64,000 bases of DNA, taken from positions 8,440,948 through 8,504,947 of the forward strand of contig CM063243.1 in the NCBI GenBank assembly GCA_032158295.1, read 5' to 3'. Shown here piece after piece: positions 11,401 through 22,300 of the stretch. Origin of the DNA: Pycnopodia helianthoides (Eukaryota > Echinodermata > Asteroidea > Forcipulatida > Asteriidae). The translations under genes were made by a program, and so were the position numbers. Under the pieces are notes generated by a model, which worked only from the letters and a program-made list of their open reading frames with translations, ran no database searches and was not told the DNA's origin. How positions within the stretch are numbered: the first letter of the stretch is position 1; each line of letters starts with the position of its first letter.

Positions 11401-13510
11401 ACCGTATTTCTACCTCCATACAATAATCAGGGTGTTTTTACAAGTACCATCAAAAGTTGAGCGTTAATCAAAACAACCAATGAATATGAAAGAAATAGGG
11501 CAGGTATCAAAATTAAACAATTATACGTTCACACTATGAATAATGAATGTTGAAAAAAAAACATGGTTTCGTTCACACTGTTTCTTCAGTAGGATGTTGT
11601 TTTATAATCCTGTTATTTTTTTGCCAAGGTCGGTATAAAGATTGTAGTGTTTACTCTCAGATTAACGTCATTCTCTTCGTACATTTATACAGTGCGCCTA
11701 CACGGAACTGGGTCAATACAATGTGGCGACCGAGGCCGGGTTGGTAGACCTCAATGCCCGTTTGCAGAAGCCTGCTTCCATGCGAACGTTCAGACCCAAT
11801 CTTGTCGTTTCGGGAGCCGGAGCTTTTGAAGAGGTAAATCTTTTTTCATAGAAAACAAAAATAATAGGTAGCGGTAACAAAACGGAAAAATAAAAATCGA
11901 CATTCCAAAGGCGCTTTGCAGTATTTTACACGAGGCGCCATATAAATGCATTTTTATTATTTATTGCACCGATTTAGAGATTTACAATGGTGGCAGAATG
12001 CGCTATCTAAGGGCCGATCTGAATTGTCGGCTACGGCTAACCGTGTAAGGACTACAACGCTTGATGACGCGGCGATCCACCTAAGCCGCCAATTTGGACA
12101 CGGCCACCATTGTCAAACATTGTCCCTTTATTAGGCCCGTGAAATCATCAAGGGTGTCAAAAACGAAACCTCGAAAGTGAAAAGTCATGAAATGTCTCTC
12201 TTTTCTCTGCATATTTTATTCAGGACAACTGGAAGTATTTGAAGATTGGTGATACTGCGATCATGCGTAGGTCTCATGCATGTGGAAGGTAAAGTTTTGA
12301 AGTTTTTAGCCATTTTTAAACGCACGCAGTTTGATAGACACAATACCATGCCTCTATAGGTTTGGGTAAATAATGTCTGTGAAGCCTATGTCCAAACCAA
12401 ACAGTGCACTCCTGTAGCCGTTGTTTCGCAAAGGCTCGTGGACTTTCTTGCGCAGAGACGAGCGCAGATGTCCGAATAATTAAGTACAAAATAACTCCTC
12501 TGTCCTGAGAATTTTCCATTTAGCTTTCAATAACAATCACCTCGTTTTAGAGTTATTTGTGTTTCCATTCACGCCATTGCAAGCGTTTTTTGGCAAGATA
12601 TTGTTTTTTTCAGAAGTTGAATTTAAATAAACTGAAAGAAAAGCTGCAAGCCGTTGCATGAGCGCCCTTGCTGGTCACCTGCGCCCATGTTTTATTTCAG
12701 ATGCCAGAATGTCGTCATTACATTACAAATCTCTTCAATTGTTAAAACGATTTTGTCATTTTGCAGGTGTTTATTGGTAACTGTTGACCCAGAGACTGGT
12801 GTGATGAATAGTGACACTGAGCCACTAAAAACTCTCAAAGAGTAAGTATATAGGCTGTTACGTTTTTCACCATCATCTGACTTTAAAGTATTTTTCCTAC
12901 ACTTGAGTCAAGAATTCTTTTCAAGTCAGACCGATTTTTGAAATGCATGTATCCAATAATTAGACAGCTCTGAGCCATACACATTGTTCTCCTTATAATT
13001 TAAACATAGTGTCGTCTATTACAATTTTGTGAATCCAAGTACTTGGTACTCGGCTGCCGGGATAGGTATACTCGGACACTTATGACTCGATGGCCAAGGT
13101 ACTCGTACTCAAGTACCACTCGGCCACTCTGTATAGTACCGGTGTCATAGGGAAATCTGTCCCCCGGAGATTCTGTCCCCAATATTGGAAATTAACATGG
13201 GCTGAAGGAGGATGATTCAAAAGAGGCGCGCTATCAAAAGAAGCTTGTACACAGTTCGCCGTATGGGGGGACAGAATCTCCTGCCACACCGGCAGTGCTT
13301 GACACTCGACTGAAGAGTACTTGTCTGCAACACATGCCATACCAACATAACTAACCACGTGTTATTTGTTTTCATCTCAGATATAGGATATTGGACAAAT
13401 CAGATCCGGACAGTGAAATTTGGAAGACGTCCCCAATATTTGGCTCTAATCTCGTGTGTGAGGTGACTGGTCCCGTGAGAGTTGGTGACACAGTGTACGC
13501 GGTGATGTGA
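8199..13510 (+). CDS. MTARC: mARC-like MOSC-domain reductase, copy 1 (exon 1 frameshifted)
   Basis: mARC proteins are molybdenum-cofactor N-reductases anchored in the outer mitochondrial membrane; with cytochrome b5 and its reductase they reduce N-hydroxylated compounds. Exons: 8199-8468, 9787-9972, 10493-10670, 11693-11833, 12224-12288, 12767-12841, 13381-13510. The product has an N-terminal anchor (AGAAVLATAGVACGAAWWWY), the MOSC N-terminal barrel (exons 1-2, GKLSTIFIHPVKSC and VTLRQEPTLALIVPSL) and the MOSC domain (exons 3-7). The Mo-ligating cysteine region reads SHACGRCLLVTVDPETGVM, so the ligand is kept. All seven exons have GT..AG borders and compatible phases. Exon 1 has lost one base near 8253-8255 (compare the GTGTTTATAGCAGG of copy 2) and one near 8427. 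With both restored the protein would be about 348 residues, normal for the family. The lesions may be real or assembly errors. Confidence 0.88.
10868..11247 (+). mobile_element. MITE (family 3) in intron 3 of mARC copy 1
   Basis: It starts TTAAAGGCACTGGACACG and ends AATTACCAATAGTGTCCAGTGCCTTTAA, giving terminal inverted repeats bounded by TTAA. The interior includes CACTTGGTGTATCCCAACAT and TCTCACAATGTTTTATACTA, both shared with the copy at 53.1-53.5 kb. No coding function. TTAA target use suggests piggyBac-type mobilisation. Confidence 0.85.
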
Positions 13511-14919
13511 TACCCGCCGTGCGCCGAGACGCTTTCAAAAACGCGGGGTACCTCCGTAATGATTATAATTAGTTGTAGTGAAAACGGTGGTTTACTTTTC
13601 TGACAAAACTTTATCTTCGACGTATTGTACTTTAACACCTAATCAAGATGCAACCAAAAATCATATATGTACATGTATATTGTTTAAATAGTTTGAGATT
13701 AATTTACATGAAAGGAGTTGAGCAAAGGTCTCGTCATACATTCCAAATGACCTAATGTATAAACATTTGAACAAAATAAAATAATAAATAACAAATGCCA
13801 GCTATAATTTGATGGTTCGTGTTATGTGCAGGTGGGGGACTTTCGCAAATAGTCAGGTTAACGTATTGCAGATTGTAAATAACAATGATGACTAGGTCTA
13901 CTTTCGTCAGTAAACCGGATTTTTGGAATTTGTCGGTTAGTTTGTTTGTCTGAGTTTGTTCTGCAAGATTGCTCTCACAAAAGTGGCCCGCAGTCGCTCA
14001 GTTTGACAAAAAAGCAGGCCTAGACCGGTCCCCTGTCTTTATTCGCAAGGATAAAGACTTGCACTGGTCTCACAGGCCCATTGATTTCATTGGATAAACA
14101 TGCAATAACTGGTAGTGAGGTATATGCTTTCCATATCTGTGTTATGATTGGTTTGCTGCGAAGTGATTCATGAGCCTCGAAGTATGACGTCAGATGTTCA
14201 GGCTATAAGGCAGGCCTTGCCGAAAGCTAGAGAGATTCGGATTTACAAGGTGATCAAAAATATCAACATTTTAGTTGATGCAAACAAGATTTATTTACAT
14301 CAATGTGTTTAATATTGTTGTTGTACAAAAACCTAGACTGCAAGGATGATTGCAGTACATTAGATGCCAAGTTGACATAGAATAACTATATTATATCATA
14401 TGTAAATAAATTATGAATAGTGAGTGGTTGATTCACATAATTTTTGGTTGTCTAAAGGTGTTTTATCATTTGTTTTTGTTAAGTTTGTTTGACTTATTAT
14501 ATTAAGAGTAAAGAAGTGATTTAAAATATCCAGTTGAGGAGAGGGACGGATTGTTTCGTTGTTTTCACCTGCACGAGACTCGAACGACTCAACACTACTA
14601 ATGCAGTGTTAGGAGCCTGCAAAATGCTTTTTGTAACGAACCCAAGTAAATATCCAAGAAATTTTGAACAATGAGAATTGAAACCTGAACAGATTGATCA
14701 GGTGATGAAAAAAATAAATAAATACAAAAGACGGGCGCCGATTAATTTGTTCAAAAAAGGGGCCGGGTCATGGCAGCATGGCTAACAACTTTGGGCTATT
14801 GATAACTAACGCTGCAAAAACTAAATCCATTTGGCCACCTCAACGTCGACCTTCATTGTTATGTATTAAAGTTTCATGACCCAATTTTTGCCGAAATAAT
14901 TTTGTTACGGCATTGAATC
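13511..14919. other. 3' flank of mARC copy 1 and intergenic DNA, nothing further seen
   Basis: This holds the probable 3' UTR of copy 1 and unique AT-rich DNA. No further exon or RNA gene was recognised. Confidence 0.4.
13775..13780 (+). promoter_or_regulatory. Candidate polyadenylation signal for mARC copy 1
   Basis: AATAAA lies about 265 bp after the TGA stop, and further AATAAA-like words follow immediately. The position fits a normal 3' UTR, but the motif is common in AT-rich DNA. Confidence 0.4.
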
Positions 14920-15137
14920 TGAGAAACGTTTCTCAGATCGTGTATTCCTATTAGGGGCTATTTTTAATGCGTGGACATTATTATTCGCCGCGGATTTTGG
15001 CGATATTTCAAAAACGAGACTACCCTTTGAACTGAAGTTTTCACAGGTTAGTTTCATTGTATATGTCTACATTTAGGGCCTATATAGGAATAACACAATC
15101 AAACGGTCCCCAAAACCAAAGGTATACTTTGCCTTTA
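14920..15137 (+). mobile_element. Partial family 2 MITE (right half)
   Basis: The stretch contains GAAACGTTTCTCAGAT, a GCGTGGACATTATTATTCG block, TTCACAGGTTAGTTTCATTG and the terminal CCAAAGGTATACTTTGCC, in the same order as the 747-1117 element. The left terminus is not recognisable. Confidence 0.6.
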
Positions 15138-15663
15138 TATAAGGAAAATGTACACGTAGGCACTAGGTTTTCCCGTGAGCTTGCATTATGATTTCAGTTG
15201 TTACCGGTTCCTTCCTATTTGGAGTCGATGCCGTGAGTCTCCTGTAGCGTTGTTGTTGTTTTGTTAAACCAATGGATCGACTGTATGTGACAGTAATCCA
15301 GCTGAGCTAGGTGCCCAGGTAGCACTCAGCGGCTGCTGCAGTTTTATAACCAGTTGAAAGGTGATGACAGGGCGACATCAGTCGGGTCGATGGGCCTGTT
15401 GATGTTGCTTGGTCTTGGATGAAGCCCGTATTCCCATCGTTTCCAACTATGATCGCTAACCATCTAATTTGAAACAGACGTAGAAAAAAAGAGAGTAGCA
15501 AAAATTGTGCTCAATACCATATATATAAATATATGACGGAAATATATCGGCTTACGTAACAATATGCAGTCAATTGGCTAGATAAGCCAGTCTACAAGCA
15601 ATTTTGCTCTATGCTCTACCCAATGTTGGGCTATGGATGGGCTGAAAGCCTTACACCCCGGTT

Positions 15664-16064
15664 TTAAGAAAGAATGTACAAAGTATACCTTTGGTTTTTG
15701 GAACCGTTTGATCATTTTAATCCAAAATGTAGATATATATACAATAAAACTAACCTGTGAAAGTATCATTACAAAAGGTTGTATAGCGTTTTTGAGATAT
15801 TGCCGAAAATCTGGAGCGGTTATGTCCACCCAGGAAGAATTATCCGCAATTGGAATACACAATTCGAGAAAGTTTCTCAATTTTTCTGATAAAAACTGAT
15901 ATATGTTTCCATAATCACATTACTCCAAAGTGAAATGATTCTCAAAATGCTTTAGGCCTATACTATCGAAAGCTGCTGTACTTCTCCATGTTCTAACCAA
16001 GTCAGTTTTTATTGCCATTGATTTTAAGAGTGATTACCAAACGTTGGCTATACCTTCCCTTTAA
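15664..16064 (-). mobile_element. Family 2 MITE, reverse orientation
   Basis: The plus strand starts TTAAGAAAGAATGTACAAAG and reads AAGTATACCTTTGGTTTTTGG, then runs to TTGGCTATACCTTCCCTTTAA. It is the reverse complement of the family 2 layout and is bounded by TTAA on both sides. Confidence 0.75.
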
Positions 16065-16357
16065 AGAAAACATTACGTAATCATTGCACGCTCTATTGAG
16101 CGTGCAGCATGCAACGGTCGTGCCATAACGAAACGAAAATTAACTGTGACACGGCTCACAGTAATGAATTTTCTGTGTGTGGACGATCGGTAACGTGGCA
16201 TTGGAGTTCGTGTACAGAAGACCTTATCGCAGTTGTAAATCTTATCACGCAGCAGGAGGGCCCAATGGTCTAATTCTACCTCCATGGTTGGAATTCGAGT
16301 GGGATACCACCGTGGATTTGGATTTTGGGTAATTCCAAGGCATTTTGATATACAACA

Positions 16358-19300
16358 ATGATGGAGGTAAGTCTGAAGATTAATACTGAGATAACTGAGA
16401 TAGGATAAAACACATTTTGTTACTTAGGCCATGGAGGGTACCTCCATGCTTAGGCGAAATATGGGCTGAGCTACCTCCATGGGCTAAAGGCCGTAGTGCT
16501 AGTGCTCAGCGTGTGACCATTTCAAGGCAACTCGATTCCACGACAACTCGAGACATCTTGATTCTGGATCTGGATTCAATACTACAATCAATTTCCCATT
16601 AAAGGGATGTACAGGTTGCAGGTACGGTGTGTGTGGCTGGTTTGGGAATCTAGTTGTTGTAGTGGGTTCTGCTTTTAAAGGAACATTACAGAATTGGTAA
16701 GAAAAAAACTTATAAAATATACTTTTTGATCACAGATTTACATAAAACTTACACGGTCCAATGATGATGATAGTAGGAAACATCCCTTGAAATATTTCTG
16801 TCTGAAATGCCATATTTGATGAGAAATGAATGAACTAATTTTCCGATTGGAGTTTATCGCTCAGTGAGCGTTTTATTCATTTGTTGAATCTATATGATTT
16901 CATGCAAAATGTGTAATCGGTTTTTCACTATTTTCTCGTGACCCAGATGGCCGATCGATCTCAAACTTCTACAGGTTTGTCAGTTTATGTATATGATGGG
17001 TTACATAAAGTGCTTACACTGCCAGCAACTGTTTTGTTAGCAAAACCAATTCTGCCATTTTGAAGCCCAGTTTTGTAATTTGTATATCCTTTCGTGAGTC
17101 TGAAGTCATCTTGCGATAAACAGCGCAATCATCTGCAAGCATTCTAACTCGAGAAGTCAAAGGCTTTCAAATGCGATCTCTTTGCCAGATTATGTCTGAA
17201 AACACGTCTAAAAATGACTGGCAACGTTATTCGTACTTGTTTATGTGTGGAAAAAACAAGTTTGTGGTTGTGGAATGAACATTTTTTTCTGTAGAATTGT
17301 CCAACGAGGTGTTATTGCGCTCGCGCAATGACATTTGACCGCACAATTATATCAGGGATTTGTTTTTTACAGCGACCACGACCGTTTCGTGCATGGCAGA
17401 AAAAATGTACATGTGTACACGGTTGTGGATAAAATAACAATATGTACTTACATGTACTATATTATGTGTAGGTGTTTGGGCAAATGTGGTTGACTGTACG
17501 CTAATTAGCATAATTAATATTTACATTTACGGAATATCCGTAAAATTATGGCGAAAATACAGAATATTTCACTTTACGCAGTCCGTAAATTTACGGACAT
17601 TTTTAACAGTGTACAGACGCCGCGCCAAGTAGTGATCACAGATTTCGCGGCTGTGATTGGTCAAGGAAAAATAGCCGGGGCTTACTGGATCGGTGTTTCT
17701 GTGGCACTGCGCGTGTAGCCTCGTTTTGGATGACAATGATGAAGCAATGCGTATCGGTCAGCCAGGTCAATGTGATCCGACGGGCCAGAAAACAAATATT
17801 GGAATTTTTTGTGATATCAGTCGGCTATTCGCAATATAACAGTGCCAAGTCTGCACATGAATAGGAACGAAGCTGGAATAGAGGCTGTTTCAACGGCTGT
17901 TGGCAGACAAAATATCGCTGCTACCAAAATGAAACAGTTTAAGTGGGTTACGGTCGAGCTGACCAAAGGATTGGAGATATAAGACGAAGGTTGATGAAGA
18001 GTTACAAGTCCACAATTATTTATTTGGCTATATTGAGATAAAGTCCCCTTCCTGTAATAATCAATATTAAATTTGTCATTTTAAGATATGTGGCTCTTCG
18101 TGAGAACGGTGACGGAACGTGTCTACGCATTCAAAACCTAGGACTTAAAAAAAAGGATCCGGGAAAATGACATAATGATCGGGGACAGTCCTCGGTTTGC
18201 TTAAAACAAGTGCAAACCAGGGGTCTCCTCGGTTTACACCATATACACTGCTGGAATTACTCAGGGGGATGTGTGTACTGGAGTTACTCTGGGGGATGTG
18301 TGCACTGGGAATTGTTTTTATAGAAGCACCAGCTGTTGACTGTAAGATAACAGCCTATACAATATATCTATCTGTATATAATATTAATAGAGATAACTCT
18401 TTTAAAGAATGCTACTCTCTTCACACGTGACATTCCCTGTTTGAATATACACCCCTTGCATTGATAGTCATCTTCGATGAAAAACAATGGGAAAGTGCAC
18501 GCTGTACTCACTGCGCACGACTCTCAGCCAATAGCCTTTCACGCGTGCACGCATCATCAACGATGGCGGTCGATGCAAGGGGTCTATTGTACATTGAAAC
18601 GTCTCAAAGTGTATGTATTTTTGACCCTTCTAAGGTGTTTTAAAGAACAGGTGTCGAGATTGCTTGGTGCCGAGTTTGTTAGTTGAAAATAGGCGGGTGC
18701 CGGTCCCGAGTTCGTTTGGTGCCGACTTTATTGGTGCCGAGTGTGTGGGTGCCGAGTTTGTGGGTGCCGAAGTGTCCGGTATTAATTTGAAGGTCCGGAG
18801 CCAACATAAAAGAGAAATTCGAATTGTTCCTGTTTGTTAAATGAAAAATGACCTGTGGCCCTTTTATGACGTCACCATATTTATTATTTGACAGTACCCT
18901 CTGCTATAGATTACGTTATTTCCACTTGTAAATTCTTGTTGATGTTTTTGCTTGTTTGTTTTGGTGGGGTGTTTGTTGTTGTTGTAGTTGTTGGTTTTTT
19001 GTTTTTGGTTTTGTTTGTTTGTTTGTTTGTTTGTTTGTTTTTTTTTGGGGGGGGTTAATTTCTACTTTGACTGATCATTATGAGACCCATAATTACCTAA
19101 ACTTTATGTAGTAAGTTTGTAGGCATATAGTTGGGCTACTTATTTATCGACAAAGAACATTAGCAATTGACTTATTTATACATTTTTCCTCTTATCTTCC
19201 TGCAGATATTTGACGCCCTCAATCTCAGCCAACAGCAGCAGCAGGTGTTTATAGCAGGTGCTGCTGTGCTTGCTACGGCAGGAGTCGCCTGTGGTGCTGC

Positions 19301-22300
19301 CTGGTGGTGGTACAGAAAGACAACGCCATCGGGCCTAGTTTTTAAACCTGTTGGAAAGCTGAGCACCATCTTCATTCATCCTATCAAGTCATGCAGGGGC
19401 CATGAAGTGACCAGGGCGGAGTGTAATGCGGGGGGCCTGATCAGCAATGGGCTGATAGACAGGTATTCGCCCTCATTGCACGGTCAGCCATTTGCGTGTA
19501 GAGCCTCGAATTGGGAACAGCAGTGAATAGAGACATTATATAACTCTGTACCGTCATGGTAATATAATGACACTTTCATCCAAACAGATCCATAAATACA
19601 ATACAAACGAAGCACGAAGTCAAGGCTCTACACGCACATAGCGGATCCGTGCAAGTAGCGAATAGAGTGACTGCATTTCGTTAATATTTATTTTTTAAAG
19701 ATTTCTCAGTTTTTATACAGGGCTTCCCAAAGAATACACATTTTTTTTTTCTTTTTTTACAAATTGATGTAATAGTTTGCTGGCATAAAGAATACTATTT
19801 TTGGTTTGCCATGCCGATATGTGACAAGCACTAAGACAAAAATACATTTTCCTTGTGAATATACTTTGAATGTACCATTAGTTAATACACAAGCGCGAGT
19901 GGAGTATGTATATACGGGAAAATATATCGCTTCTGCGTCCTGTATACTACGTTGCTGAGAGACTTAGTTAGATACGGGACGAAGGAAAAATCATTCTAAT
20001 ATTCTTGATGTTGGTTTATTCATGAAGGTCGGGACAGTTACATGGATATAGAATAATGCATTTAAAATGTATACAAGAGGGATTTGTTGTGAGTCAAAAC
20101 ACAGTGAGAATGTTGCTTCACCGAAGGTATTTCATTTCGGAAGAGACATCGATTGAGGCGGACTATCTCGTACGTTCTGCTTTACTATCTCTTTTTAACG
20201 ACTTGTTATCTCATACGATACGACTTGTTATCTCGTGCGTACGACTTATTATTTCGTACGTACGACTTGTTATCTCGTACGTACGACTTATTATCTCGTG
20301 CGTACGACTTATTATCTCGTACTTACGACTTATTATCTCGTGCGTACGACTTACTATCTCGTACGACGTACGATTTAATTGGACGATTTAATTTATTGTA
20401 TTGTGGCAGCTGTCGCTGCTGTACAAACCAATGTTTTACATACGTGTGGATTGTGATGTGTCCATACATTTCCCAGGCATTTTGCTATACTGTGCTCGGA
20501 GAACAGAAGTGTTACTCTGAGGACTGAACCAACTCTAGCTCTGCTTCAGCCTCGTCTATCTGAAGATGGTGACAGGTTCATTCTTGAGGCACGTGGAATG
20601 GAGCCATTGAACGTCAGTCTTGCAGACATTACAAGCTCAAAGAACCCAATCTTGCAATTCAGGTAGGTAGCAGTCGCTAATTAAGTTGTATCACCAAATT
20701 CCTCAGGCGTGCCTAACCATAGTTGACTCATAGTCGACTGAAGACCGGTGAATATTTTACGGGGATTGCGAAAGTAAAGCGAATTTTCTTGTGTCGCGAT
20801 TAAAAAAACCAGCGTGTTCTGATTGTTTGCATGTACTTTGCTTCGCATTCGCTTTAGTGCGTGAAGTATGAACTGGGCTCCAGGGGATGGATTCAAGTGA
20901 GCGGTTTTGTAGAATGAGTACAGTGTTGAGAATTCATATAATTTCATTTAGTAGTATGTAACTGGTTATTCCAACCTAAATAGGCACCAGTGTCCTATGT
21001 GTCTTCAAAAAGGTCAAATCTAGTTTGGCCCTAAAAAGATATCACACATCGCAAATATCTTTGCAAATATTTGCGATGTCGCAAATATTATCACAAATAT
21101 TTTTACAAATATTTTATGGACTTTTTGGCCATTCGTGAAAGTTGATCGGTATCTAACAATTTACTAAGTTTCAGCTCTCAAAAGCGTCTAGTTTCTTAAT
21201 TATACTAAATGGATGAAAGGCAAAAACCCCAATAACCTGGAATTGCGTTTTCACGAAGAGCCAAAAACCTTTTTGTCATTTTGTGTATTCGCGACCGCGT
21301 TGATTGTATAGCTGGCATAGTGCCAATCATGAGTGCTCCGGCTTTTGCGTTTTCACGAAGTGACAAAAACTTTGTTATTGCGTTTTCACGAACAGCCAAA
21401 AAGTTTACACACGACGCGCGCGCGCTCCACACAGACCACAATTTTTACAGTTTTCACGAAGAGACAATCTTGTTAATTAAATAATTCCTCATTAATTTAA
21501 CACGTTATGGACAGAATTGAAAGCAGATTTGTATGATTTAGGATCTCTACTTTCCTGATATGTAAAATTTCAAAGATTAAATTGCGAATAGTCTTCCAAC
21601 CAGTAATTTTAAAATTAGCTTAACTTCAAACACGGTTTTCTCCAAACATACATTTTTGGCTTTGGGACTTTTTGGCACTTCGTGAAATTGCTGACGATAT
21701 ATTTGCGATAGTATTTGTGACATCGCAATATTTGCAAAGATATTCGCGATAGTATTTGCAACATCGCAAATGTTTGCAAAAATGTTTGCTGAAAACCTGA
21801 TGCAAGTTCAAACAAGTTTAAAACTCAGCACATACTTATAATTTTCACTGTCTGGATGAGAAATAAGCTATGATGTTCATGATGACGTATCAGTTTTCAA
21901 ATTTGGCTCGATCAAAGTTTCCTATTTCAAAACTGCAAATTTTTAGAACCACAATTTACTTCTCACGTATATCAATATTTCCTTACTTTTCACCAGTTCT
22001 GCTAGTTTGGGTACGTTTACAGCGAACACCTGTGCTCTATGTGTAGTAAACAACTAAAATGAATCTGAGACCCCCCCCCCCCCAGTAAAAAGAAAAGAAA
22101 ACCAACCCACAAACACCCCCAACAAACAAACAAAACCTTAAATTTTCAATTGCTCCTTTCCTTGTTTGTGAATCAACTCTGTAGATTATGGGGAATGGAT
22201 TCTGCTGGATTATACTGTGGACAAGAGGTGGGAGACTGGATAAGTAACTTCCTTCAGAAACCTGGCTGCAAACTTATCTATTTCAAAGAAACTATCACCA

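Noticed and set aside
18461..18643. ATGGCGGTCGATGC at about 18562 as the first exon of mARC copy 2
   Set aside because: No donor gives the phase 0 end required by the exon at 19206.
20056..20527. Two overlapping 111- and 124-codon frames on the plus strand
   Set aside because: They are produced by the 21-bp minisatellite, which stays open because its unit is divisible by three.
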